From positions 1 through 5,300 of the forward strand of contig CAILTC010000371.1 in NCBI GenBank assembly GCA_903837025.1: a stretch of DNA of 5,300 bases, given 5' to 3'. A program made the translations under genes and the position numbers. The DNA is from an uncultured Bacteroidota bacterium. Its GTDB lineage: Bacteria; Bacteroidota; Bacteroidia; Flavobacteriales; Flavobacteriaceae. The notes beneath the pieces were generated by a model that did no database searches, was not told the origin of the DNA, and saw only the letters and a list, made by a program, of their open reading frames with translations. Shown in pieces: positions 1 through 5,300 of this stretch (position 1 is its first letter; each line of letters opens with the position of its first letter).

Positions 1-391
1 AAGTATGCATTATTCCGTGTCTGTATATTTTAACAAAATTATAGATTTCCGTTTTTTGAAAATTAGTGTACTCCGTATTACTATTTCTATTTTTTATAGA
101 TTTGCCTGGAATATTTTTAATTTCATATTTGGGAAATTCAAAGTTATCCCAAATTTGCATTGCGTAAGAAATATTAAGAATGGTATCATTTAATTCGTCA
201 TTAATTTTTGAATTATTTTCTTCAATATTCCTAATCAAAAAACCGAATATATCTAAAGCAGTAAAAATTGAAAAAGTTATCGATATTGCCATCTGATTAC
301 CTCCAATTTCTTGATCAGCTTTTTCCATCATTGAATCAATATCCCCAATAAGATATTTTTCATAATGTTCTACAAATTCAATTGGTTTCAT
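1..391 (-). CDS. Partial gene for an uncharacterised protein with a HEPN-like R-x4-H motif (3' end outside the window)
   Basis: An open frame runs from the ATG at 389-391 for 130 codons and leaves the left edge without a stop, so the C-terminus is missing. The product begins MKPIEFVEHYEKYL and I do not recognise it as a named family. Residues 33-54 (NQMAISITFSIFTALDIFGF and on) form a hydrophobic, helix-like stretch. Residues 115-129 form a second helix-like stretch ending YRHGIMH, with R124 and H129 spaced as in the R-phi-x3-H signature of HEPN RNases, where the residue after Arg is commonly N, D or H (here H125). The mostly helical look and this motif suggest a HEPN-like fold, but that is inference. 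The first 360 bases are about 26% G+C by count, clearly poorer than topA, which fits accessory DNA. It reads in the same direction as glpD and the antitoxin gene and begins just past the detached glpD repeat, whose TAGATTTG box lies about 115 nt upstream. There is no Shine-Dalgarno sequence; the leader next to the ATG is A/T-rich. Confidence 0.72.
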   Translation of the reverse strand, partial: MKPIEFVEHYEKYLIGDIDSMMEKADQEIGGNQMAISITFSIFTALDIFGFLIRNIEENNSKINDELNDTILNISYAMQIWDNFEFPKYEIKNIPGKSIKNRNSNTEYTNFQKTEIYNFVKIYRHGIMHT

Positions 392-505
392 AAATAATAA
401 TTTTAGTTAAATCCTATCCTGTTCTGGATCGCTCGTAAAAGCAAATACTCCTCGTTTTGGATATGTAGAATTGCATTATGTGCCCACTATAATAAATAAT
501 CAAAG

Positions 506-513
506 CAAATCTA
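506..513 (-). promoter_or_regulatory. Bacteroidota-type -7 box in the left repeat, possibly driving the HEPN-like gene
   Basis: The minus strand reads TAGATTTG, a perfect TAnnTTTG box. It is conserved in the right repeat inside the longest non-coding block (18 of 19 bases). It points toward the HEPN-like gene, which would have a leader of roughly 110 nt. No TTG-type -33 element is seen at the usual distance; that position falls in the hairpin. Inference only. Confidence 0.35.
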
Positions 514-514
514 A

Positions 515-538
515 CTGAATTACTTATAAAAAATTCAG
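515..538 (-). terminator. Small hairpin in the left repeat (possible terminator)
   Basis: A perfect 7-bp inverted repeat (515-521 with 532-538, CTGAATT and AATTCAG) encloses a 10-base loop. On the minus strand it is followed by TTAGATTTGCTTTG. The equivalent hairpin in the right repeat has the same stem with one G-C pair replaced by A-T. The stem is weak for an intrinsic terminator, so the function is uncertain. Confidence 0.35.
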
Positions 539-558
539 GATTCGTGTTTCTTTTAGCT

Positions 559-630
559 TCAGCGTAAAATTTCCAACCGAAACTTCTTCAAAAGAAATCC
601 ATTAGTCAATGTTTTAAAAACTGCAGTTAT
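559..630 (-). pseudogene. Relic of the glpD C-terminal end
   Basis: Read on the minus strand, this gives ITAVFKTLTNGFLLKKFRL followed by EILR and a TGA at 559-561. The intact GlpD ends QIAVFKTLANGFLLKEFRL and stops. Sixteen of the last 17 shared positions are identical or conservative (A to T and E to K are the clear changes), so the homology is not in doubt. Nothing of the remaining ~500 GlpD residues is present, so this is a fragment and not a gene. It lies in the same frame as, and just downstream of, the antitoxin stop codon at 655-657. Because the reading frame is intact across the shared codons, the fragment probably came from a functional glpD allele of a related strain, or is a fairly young remnant. 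Which of the two glpD tails is native cannot be decided here. Confidence 0.75.
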
Positions 631-654
631 GACATGTTTTTCATCTTTATTATC

Positions 655-969
655 TCAAATCACCTGTAAACTTAGCCCTAATGCGTTAATAATTTGTACA
701 AAATTAGAAATTTGCAAATCAGTTTTGCCTTGTTCTATTTTGGCTATGTATGCGCGTTCTTTGCCTATTTTGTCGGCAAGTTCCTGCTGTGTTAAATGTT
801 TTTCTTTGCGGGTTTCTTTTATCAATTCGCCATAGTAAAATGATAATGCTTTTTTCGAAAACTCCTCTCTTTCAGGTGATCCTACTTTGCCGTAGTTCTC
901 GTCTAAATAATCATTCATTGTAGGTAACTCCCTTTTTATTTTTTCTAAATTAAGTTTTGGTCGTTCCAT
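655..969 (-). CDS. HigA-like helix-turn-helix antitoxin (XRE family)
   Basis: This 104-residue protein has two parts. Residues 1-45 form an N-terminal segment with the pattern LPTMNDYLDENYGKVGSPEREEF, typical of HigA-type antitoxins in Bacteroidota. Residues about 47-101 form an XRE/Cro-type helix-turn-helix domain with the core LTQQELADKIG and RAYIAKIEQG. Such proteins bind the toxin with one part and the operon promoter with the other. An in-frame ATG at 1017 would add 16 polar residues (GLRQTNKNSNQNFRQ after Met). I prefer the ATG at 969: the family normally begins about here, and the extra codons lie over the open tail of a likely upstream toxin read in another frame, which would then overlap this start by 25 bp, a common toxin-antitoxin arrangement. 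No intact toxin gene is present, so this is an orphan antitoxin. The stop is TGA at 655-657. The gene sits between two copies of the glpD tail on the same strand as glpD. Family assignment is firm; DNA target and partner are unknown. Confidence 0.85.
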   Translation of the reverse strand: MERPKLNLEKIKRELPTMNDYLDENYGKVGSPEREEFSKKALSFYYGELIKETRKEKHLTQQELADKIGKERAYIAKIEQGKTDLQISNFVQIINALGLSLQVI

Positions 970-1040
970 TTGTCTAAAATTTTGATTGCTGTTTTTATTT
1001 GTTTGTCGTAATCCCATCTTCGAAAACTAAAATGATCTTG
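945..1040 (-). pseudogene. Possible C-terminal remnant of the toxin gene paired with the antitoxin
   Basis: A minus-strand frame different from the antitoxin's is open for 31 codons and ends at TAG 945-947, inside the first codons of the antitoxin gene. It reads ...FRRWDYDKQIKTAIKIL, then DKWNDQNLI. This is a charged, helix-like tail resembling the C-terminal helix of RelE/HigB-type toxins, which usually precede HigA with a short overlap. There is no start codon and no catalytic part. Going upstream, the frame meets TAA at 1041-1043, only a few bases inside the glpD repeat that begins near 1037, as expected if the toxin was cut off at the repeat boundary. A 31-codon open frame can occur by chance, so this stays a proposal. 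Confidence 0.35.
1022..1029 (-). promoter_or_regulatory. Weak -7-like box upstream of the antitoxin
   Basis: The minus strand reads TAGTTTTC, one mismatch from TAnnTTTG. Transcription from it would begin near or inside the ATG at 1017, which would make only the ATG at 969 usable, with a leader of about 45 nt. No clear -33 element is seen. Low confidence. Confidence 0.2.
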
Positions 1041-1093
1041 TTACGGATAACTCATAAATTGCATTATGTATTCCTACAATGAGCAACTAAAAA

Positions 1094-1101
1094 CAAATCT
1101 A
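1094..1101 (-). promoter_or_regulatory. Bacteroidota-type -7 box in the right repeat, possibly driving the antitoxin cassette
   Basis: A perfect TAGATTTG on the minus strand, identical to the box at 506-513 in the other repeat copy and one base downstream of the hairpin. It points at the antitoxin gene, giving a leader of about 120 nt to the ATG at 969. There is no TTG at the -33 position. The same bases could simply be the T-rich tail of a terminator. Confidence 0.35.
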
Positions 1102-1102
1102 A

Positions 1103-1125
1103 CTAAATTACTAATAAAAATTTAG
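1103..1125 (-). terminator. Hairpin downstream of glpD (possible glpD terminator)
   Basis: A perfect 7-bp inverted repeat (1103-1109 CTAAATT with 1119-1125 AATTTAG) encloses a 9-base loop, about 35 bases past the glpD stop. On the minus strand it is followed by TTAGATTTGTTTTTAG, a T-rich run as expected for an intrinsic terminator. The all-but-one A/T stem is weak. The third stem pair is A-T here and G-C in the left repeat, so the pairing is preserved by a double change. Confidence 0.4.
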
Positions 1126-1158
1126 AATACGTGTTTCTTTTAGTTTCAACTCAAAAAA

Positions 1159-2739
1159 TCACAATCTAAATTCCTTCAAAAGAAATCCATTAGCCAGCGT
1201 TTTAAAAACGGCAATTTGATTTTCTTTCCAAGTTTCATCATAACCCAATTCCTTGGCTAATGCGTCAGCTACTTTTTCGGAACAAGCAATTGCTGCACGA
1301 GCATCTAAAAATAGTAATCGCACACGCCTTGCCAAAACATCGTCTATAGATCGTGCCATTTCGTTACGAATTGACCAAGCGACTTCGGCTAGGGTATAGT
1401 CATAATCAGGATGCAGTTTTTCTTTTAATTCCGGTTCATTTTCTTGTAATTGCAAGATTGCTGGAATATCGGTTCCATAAATATAAAGGTGATTTTCACG
1501 GTCTAAAGCAGTTGTTGTTTGATTCCCATGAATAGCAATATGGTCTGTTTTACAGGCTACTTTCGGTAAATTATGCACGCTTATGGCTTTGTTTATAATG
1601 TCTTCGGCAATTTTTCTATAGGTGGTCCATTTGCCGCCAGTGATGGAAATTAAACCGGTTTCGGAAACAATTATTTTATGACTTCTAGAAACTTCTTTGG
1701 TATTTTGTCCTTCTTTTTCTGGTGCAGCCAAAGGCCTTAATCCCGCAAAAACTGCTAATACATCGGCTCTTGTTGGTTTTTTCGACAAGAATCTTTGGGC
1801 GGTTTCTAATACAAATTCGATTTCTTTTTCGGTGGCTATTGGTTCTAAACTATGGCTTTTTATTAATGTATCTGTGGTGCCAATAACAATTTTATCATGC
1901 CAAGGAACAGCAAATAATACTCGGCCATCGCTTGTTTTTGGAATCATCAACGCATCGTTACTTGGTAGAAAAGACTTGTCGAAAACCAAATGAATTCCCT
2001 GACTCGGCACAATGTATTTTTTATATACTTTGTCATTCATTTTCATAATCGAATTGGTAAAAACTCCCGTTGCGTTAATAATCGCCTTTCCTTTTATTTC
2101 GTGTTTCGTGCCCGTTTCCTGATCTTCGATAACTACGCCTATGACTTTGTGGGCTTTGTCTTTTAGAAGATGGGTTACTTTGGCATAATTCAAAATACAA
2201 GCGCCATTTTCGATTGCGGTTTGTGCCAAATTGATTGCCATTCGAGAATCATCAAACTGACCATCGTGATAAATAACGCCGTTTCGCAATCCTTTTTGTT
2301 CAATAGTAGGAAGTAATTCTATGGTTTTTGCTTTCGAAAGGTATTGAGACGAACCTAAACTCAATCGTCCGGCTAATAAATCATATAATTTAAGTCCGAT
2401 GGTGTAAAAATAACCACCCCACCAGTTGTAATTAGGAATTACAAAAGAGAGATTTCGTACTAAATGGGCTGCGTTTTTTGTCATCAAGCCTCGTTCTTTC
2501 AACGCTTCTATAACCAATGAAAAATCACCTTGTTCCAGATAACGTACTCCGCCATGGGCTAATTTGGTGCTTCGGCTGGAAGTTCCTTTGGCGAAATCTA
2601 CGGCTTCGACCAGAATAGTTTTGTAACCTCGTGTTGCAGCATCGACAGCAGAGCCTAAACCAGAAGCGCCGCCACCAATTATAATGACATCCCAATTTGG
2701 GGTTTCTTGGATTTTTGCTAATTCTTGGGATCGTTTCAT
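1159..2739 (-). CDS. glpD: FAD-dependent glycerol-3-phosphate dehydrogenase (aerobic type)
   Basis: Oxidises sn-glycerol 3-phosphate to dihydroxyacetone phosphate and passes electrons through FAD to the quinone pool as a peripheral inner-membrane enzyme, linking glycerol and phospholipid breakdown to glycolysis and respiration. The protein has 526 residues, near the usual family length. Residues 17-43 form the FAD-binding Rossmann segment with GGGASG at 22-27. It is followed by the family signature DFAKGTSSRSTKLAHGGVRY at about 48-67. Other family segments are YHDGQFDDSR (157-166), FAGLRPL (331-337) and GGKWTTYR (368-375). The C-terminal domain carries the ARRVRLLFLDARAA stretch near 470-483. 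The start is the ATG at 2737-2739: an in-frame TTG seven codons upstream (2758-2760) is part of a perfect -7 promoter box, and the family begins close to MKRSQEL. No Shine-Dalgarno sequence is present. It is divergent from topA. No glpF, glpK or regulator is next to it. Its 3' end is duplicated at 559-630. Confidence 0.96.
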   Translation of the reverse strand: MKRSQELAKIQETPNWDVIIIGGGASGLGSAVDAATRGYKTILVEAVDFAKGTSSRSTKLAHGGVRYLEQGDFSLVIEALKERGLMTKNAAHLVRNLSFVIPNYNWWGGYFYTIGLKLYDLLAGRLSLGSSQYLSKAKTIELLPTIEQKGLRNGVIYHDGQFDDSRMAINLAQTAIENGACILNYAKVTHLLKDKAHKVIGVVIEDQETGTKHEIKGKAIINATGVFTNSIMKMNDKVYKKYIVPSQGIHLVFDKSFLPSNDALMIPKTSDGRVLFAVPWHDKIVIGTTDTLIKSHSLEPIATEKEIEFVLETAQRFLSKKPTRADVLAVFAGLRPLAAPEKEGQNTKEVSRSHKIIVSETGLISITGGKWTTYRKIAEDIINKAISVHNLPKVACKTDHIAIHGNQTTTALDRENHLYIYGTDIPAILQLQENEPELKEKLHPDYDYTLAEVAWSIRNEMARSIDDVLARRVRLLFLDARAAIACSEKVADALAKELGYDETWKENQIAVFKTLANGFLLKEFRL

Positions 2740-2757
2740 AAGGAGGATTGAGTCAAA

Positions 2758-2765
2758 CAAAATTA
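2758..2765 (-). promoter_or_regulatory. glpD promoter, -7 box
   Basis: The minus strand reads TAATTTTG, matching TAnnTTTG, with exactly 18 nt between the box and the glpD ATG. The predicted start of transcription leaves a leader of only about 12 nt. Its last three bases are the TTG that a gene finder could choose as a start, which argues against that start. No clear -33 TTG is seen upstream. Confidence 0.6.
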
Positions 2766-2893
2766 GTTTGCTTCGTAAACTTAAGGAATTAATTGGTAGA
2801 AAAAAAGCCTATTTATCTCCTTTATTTTTAATGGATTACATGTTAATAAATTTTAAAAATTAATTCAAAAACTTAATATTTAAAAAAATCTTC

Positions 2894-2901
2894 TACTTTT
2901 G
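2894..2901 (+). promoter_or_regulatory. topA promoter, -7 box
   Basis: TACTTTTG is a perfect TAnnTTTG match, with 18 nt between the box and the topA ATG at 2920. This predicts a leader of roughly 12 nt. The bases before the ATG are A-rich (AAAAATAAACCA), as usual for weakly or non-Shine-Dalgarno starts in flavobacteria. The -33 region is A/T-rich without a clear TTG. Confidence 0.6.
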
Positions 2902-2919
2902 TGCCAGAAAAATAAACCA

Positions 2920-5300
2920 ATGGCAAAGAATTTAGTTATCGTTGAGTCCCCTGCAAAGGCCAAAACCATCGAAAAATTTTTAGGAAGTGATTACCAAGTG
3001 GAGTCAAGTTATGGACATATTGCCGACTTGCCTTCCAAGGAAATAGGGGTAGATGTTGAGAATGGTTTTAAACCAAAATACGAAGTGTCTTCCGATAAAA
3101 AAGCATTGGTAAGCAAATTGAAAACCTTAGCCAAGAACGCCGAAATGGTTTGGTTAGCAAGTGATGAGGATCGCGAGGGGGAAGCTATTTCTTGGCATCT
3201 TTCCGAAGAATTAAAATTGGATAAAAAGAAAACAAAACGAATTGTTTTTCACGAAATTACAAAAACAGCTATTCTAAAAGCAATTGAAAATCCACGTGAA
3301 ATAGATTATAATTTGGTCAATGCTCAACAAGCGCGTCGGGTTTTAGACCGATTAGTGGGTTATGAACTGTCGCCTGTACTTTGGAGAAAAATCAAAGGAG
3401 GACTTTCGGCAGGACGGGTTCAATCGGTTTCAGTGAGGTTGATTGTCGAACGAGAAAGAGAAATTCAGAACTTTAATGCTGTTGCAACCTATTCGGTTGT
3501 TGATGAATTTACGAACGAAGCCGGAAAAACATTCAAAGCAAAGCTGCCTAAAAATTTCAATACTAAAAAAGAAGCCGAGGATTTCTTGAATAAGAATGTC
3601 GGTTCTACGTATAAAGTTTCGGATTTAGAAACTAAACCTACCAAAAAATCGCCAACAGGGCCTTTTACCACTTCGACTTTACAACAAGAAGCGGCGAGAA
3701 AATTGTATTTGCCTGTTGGAATTACCATGCAACTAGCACAACGTTTATACGAAGCGGGACTCATTACTTATATGAGAACGGATAGCGTGAACTTGTCTAA
3801 AGATGCGATGGAAGCTGCCCAAGCCGAAATTATCAAATCCTACGGAAAAGAATTCTCTAAGCCAAGAACTTTTGTAAATAAAAGCAAAGGGGCTCAGGAG
3901 GCGCACGAGGCGATTCGTCCTACGGATATGTCACGTCACACCGTAAATATCGACAGAGATCAAGCCCGTTTGTATGATTTGATCTGGAAAAGAACCTTGG
4001 CATCGCAAATGAGTGACGCACAATTAGAACGTACCAACGTGAAAATTGAAGCCAATAATCATAGCGAAATATTCACTGCTTCTGGTGAAGTTTTACTTTT
4101 TGAAGGTTTCTTGAAAGTGTATTTAGAAGGTCACGATGACGATGAAGAGGAGCAAGAAGGCATGTTGCCAGCAATGAAAGTAAACGAAAAGTTACAAAAT
4201 AATTATATTACCGCTACCGAAAGATATTCTCGTGCGGCTGCAAGATACACCGAAGCTTCTTTGGTGAAAAAATTAGAGGAATTAGGAATTGGTCGTCCGT
4301 CGACTTATGCGCCAACAATTTCGACAATTATCAACAGAAATTATGTGGAGAAAGGAAATCTTGACGGACAAGAAAGAAATTACACCCAACTGACTTTACA
4401 ATCAGGGAAAGTAGGGGAGAAGCTGCTTAAAGAAAATACCGGTTCAGATAAAGGGAAACTGGTTCCGACAGATATTGGAACAATTGTTACGGATTTCTTG
4501 GTTAAGAATTTTGGAACAGTTTTGGATTATAATTTTACTGCCAAAGTAGAACAGGATTTTGATGAAATCGCAGAAGGAAATATAGAATGGTCAAAAATGA
4601 TGCAAGAGTTCTACGATAAATTTCACCCAATTGTGAAAGATGTAGAAGCAAATGCAGATAGAGAAAGTGGCGAAAGAATCCTTGGAACTGATCCTAAAAC
4701 AGGAAAACCGGTTTCGGTTCGTTTAGGGAAATTTGGTCCAATGGCACAAATTGGAGCTGCTGATGACGAAGAGAAAAAATTTGCCAGTTTGATGGCGGAG
4801 CAAAATATTGGAAACATCACTTTGGAAGAAGCGTTGGATTTATTTTTGTTGCCAAAAAACTTAGGTACCTATAAAGAAGAAGAAGTTGAGGTAAGTAATG
4901 GTCGTTTTGGTCCTTATGTACGTCATGGAAGTGTTTTTGTTTCTTTGCCAAAAGGGGAGAATCCATTGGATGTTTCTTTAGAACGAGCGCAGGAATTAAT
5001 TGACGATAAAGCAAAAGCTGATGCGCCAATTGCAACTTATAAAGGAGAAGCTGTTCAAAAAGGTGTTGGTCGTTTTGGTCCATTTATCAAATGGGATGGC
5101 ATTTTTATCAATGTAAGTAAGAAATATAATTTCGATAATTTGTCGCAATCAGAAATTGAAGAATTGATTGAAGATAAATTGCAGAAAAACATTGACAAGG
5201 TTTTGCATAACTGGGTAGAAGAAGGTATTTTGGTTGAAAAAGCCCGTTGGGGAAGATCTGTAATTACCAAAGGAAAAATCAAAATTGAATTGAGCAAAGA
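2920..5300 (+). CDS. topA: DNA topoisomerase I, type IA (3' end outside the window)
   Basis: Relaxes negative supercoils by cutting and rejoining one DNA strand through a 5'-phosphotyrosine bond. It is an essential cytoplasmic enzyme that counterbalances gyrase. The frame is open for 793 codons from the ATG at 2920 and leaves the right edge; related proteins are only some tens of residues longer. The N-terminal TOPRIM domain has E9 in VESPAKAKT and the D82-x-D84-x-E86 triad in SDEDREGE. HEITKTAI starts at H111, and SAGRVQS spans 163-169. The catalytic tyrosine is Y284 in GLITYMRTDS, with R286 beside it. EAHEAIRPT follows near 327-335 and GIGRPSTYAPTI near 456-467. The C-terminal part has repeats of about 57 residues with GKFGP (603), GRFGP (661), GRFGP (717) and a weaker ARWGR (775), matching the topoisomerase C-terminal repeat type and replacing the Cys4 zinc ribbons of the E. 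coli enzyme. No cysteine codon occurs in the visible 793. All catalytic residues are present, so it should be active. Confidence 0.97.
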   Translation, partial: MAKNLVIVESPAKAKTIEKFLGSDYQVESSYGHIADLPSKEIGVDVENGFKPKYEVSSDKKALVSKLKTLAKNAEMVWLASDEDREGEAISWHLSEELKLDKKKTKRIVFHEITKTAILKAIENPREIDYNLVNAQQARRVLDRLVGYELSPVLWRKIKGGLSAGRVQSVSVRLIVEREREIQNFNAVATYSVVDEFTNEAGKTFKAKLPKNFNTKKEAEDFLNKNVGSTYKVSDLETKPTKKSPTGPFTTSTLQQEAARKLYLPVGITMQLAQRLYEAGLITYMRTDSVNLSKDAMEAAQAEIIKSYGKEFSKPRTFVNKSKGAQEAHEAIRPTDMSRHTVNIDRDQARLYDLIWKRTLASQMSDAQLERTNVKIEANNHSEIFTASGEVLLFEGFLKVYLEGHDDDEEEQEGMLPAMKVNEKLQNNYITATERYSRAAARYTEASLVKKLEELGIGRPSTYAPTISTIINRNYVEKGNLDGQERNYTQLTLQSGKVGEKLLKENTGSDKGKLVPTDIGTIVTDFLVKNFGTVLDYNFTAKVEQDFDEIAEGNIEWSKMMQEFYDKFHPIVKDVEANADRESGERILGTDPKTGKPVSVRLGKFGPMAQIGAADDEEKKFASLMAEQNIGNITLEEALDLFLLPKNLGTYKEEEVEVSNGRFGPYVRHGSVFVSLPKGENPLDVSLERAQELIDDKAKADAPIATYKGEAVQKGVGRFGPFIKWDGIFINVSKKYNFDNLSQSEIEELIEDKLQKNIDKVLHNWVEEGILVEKARWGRSVITKGKIKIELSK

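Larger units (their letters stand above)
451..630. repeat. Detached, diverged direct repeat of the glpD 3' end and its downstream flank (left copy)
   Basis: This stretch aligns with 1037-1218 in the same orientation at a nearly constant offset of 586-588 bases, with roughly 70% identity by hand alignment and only small indels. Identical blocks include 469-481 (13 bp), 543-556 (14 bp), 586-605 (20 bp) and 611-621 (11 bp). Block 506-524 matches at 18 of 19 bases. The right end (about 571-630) matches glpD coding sequence and the rest matches the glpD 3' flank. Conservation is as strong in some non-coding blocks as in the coding part. Neither copy codes for a transposase or recombinase. With its partner it brackets the antitoxin cassette. 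Confidence 0.8.
1037..1218. repeat. Direct repeat of the glpD 3' end and flank (right copy, attached to the intact gene)
   Basis: Partner of the repeat at 451-630. It contains the last ~20 codons of intact glpD (1159-1218) and about 120 bp of 3' flank. The flank carries the conserved blocks 1057-1069 and 1130-1143, a hairpin at 1103-1125 and a TAGATTTG box at 1094-1101. The left limit is set by the last credible similarity (1037-1049 against 451-463, 10 of 13 bases). Beyond it the two flanks differ entirely: antitoxin cassette here, HEPN-like gene beyond the other copy. Confidence 0.8.
2740..2919. other. Divergent intergenic region between glpD and topA
   Basis: This is 180 bp of AT-rich DNA separating two genes that point away from each other. 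It holds one -7 box for each gene, at mirror-image distances from the start codons. The middle part (about 2770-2890) is A/T-rich with no convincing operator, riboswitch, small gene or inverted repeat that I can support. Confidence 0.6.

Noticed and set aside
5..193. 62-codon plus-strand open frame, and a 68-codon one at 629-835
   Set aside because: They are antisense to the HEPN-like gene and to the antitoxin gene; hydrophobic or serine-rich shadow translations without family features.
619..628. Perfect 10-bp palindrome AACTGCAGTT, considered as operator or recombination core
   Set aside because: It lies in the former glpD coding part and is not conserved in the other repeat copy (AACGGCAATT).
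809..822. Possible third copy of the conserved block at 543-556 (12 of 14 bases)
   Set aside because: It falls in conserved antitoxin codons (KETRKE) with no flanking repeat similarity, so chance is the simpler explanation.
451..1218. CRISPR array or insertion-sequence ends
   Set aside because: There are only two long, diverged direct copies, with no short regular spacing, no terminal inverted repeats and no transposase.
1697..1993. 98-codon plus-strand open frame, and a 60-codon one at 1353-1535
   Set aside because: Both lie antisense inside glpD, whose own frame shows full family conservation; the translations look like nothing known.
2740..2746. AAGGAGG, a perfect Shine-Dalgarno-like sequence on the plus strand
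   Set aside because: It precedes only a short frame that soon meets a stop (TTG at 2748, spacing too short), lies in the glpD leader on the opposite strand, and this lineage rarely relies on such sites.
3489..5297. Minus-strand open frames at 3489-3764, 4623-4820, 4817-5083 and 5055-5297
   Set aside because: They are antisense to the continuous, well-conserved topA frame and are explained by its codon use.

Overview
The window looks like chromosomal DNA from a member of the Bacteroidota, most likely a flavobacterium. It is AT-rich, the two housekeeping proteins have a Flavobacteriia character, and both carry a perfect Bacteroidota-type -7 box (TAnnTTTG) just ahead of the start codon with no Shine-Dalgarno sequence. 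This placement is recognition from memory, not the result of a search.

The right part is ordinary. Two housekeeping genes diverge from a 180-bp intergenic region. glpD (FAD-dependent glycerol-3-phosphate dehydrogenase, complete, minus strand) reads left, and topA (DNA topoisomerase I, plus strand) reads right and leaves the window before its stop codon. Their -7 boxes each sit exactly 18 nt from the ATG, and the glpD box overlaps an upstream in-frame TTG, so the glpD start is the ATG at 2739.

The left part, downstream of glpD, is an accessory patch. The last ~20 codons of glpD plus ~120 bp of its 3' flank occur twice as a diverged direct repeat: about 1037-1218 attached to the real gene, and about 451-630 detached. 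Identity is roughly 70% by eye. Between the copies is a ~400-bp cassette holding a HigA-like helix-turn-helix antitoxin gene. In front of it, in another frame, lies a short open tail that may be the C-terminal end of its lost toxin. That tail is closed by a stop codon right at the repeat boundary.

Beyond the detached copy is a second gene on the same strand, cut by the window edge. It is very AT-rich, unrecognised as a named family, and carries an R-x4-H motif (RHGIMH) of the kind used by HEPN ribonucleases. The picture is therefore glpD - repeat - antitoxin cassette - repeat - HEPN-like gene, all in one orientation. This suggests that the 3' end of glpD is a place where small toxin-antitoxin or defence-like genes are gained and exchanged. 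Each repeat also contains a small hairpin whose stem is kept by a compensatory base-pair change, followed at once by a perfect TAnnTTTG box.

No RNA genes, CRISPR array, insertion sequence or recombinase gene is visible.
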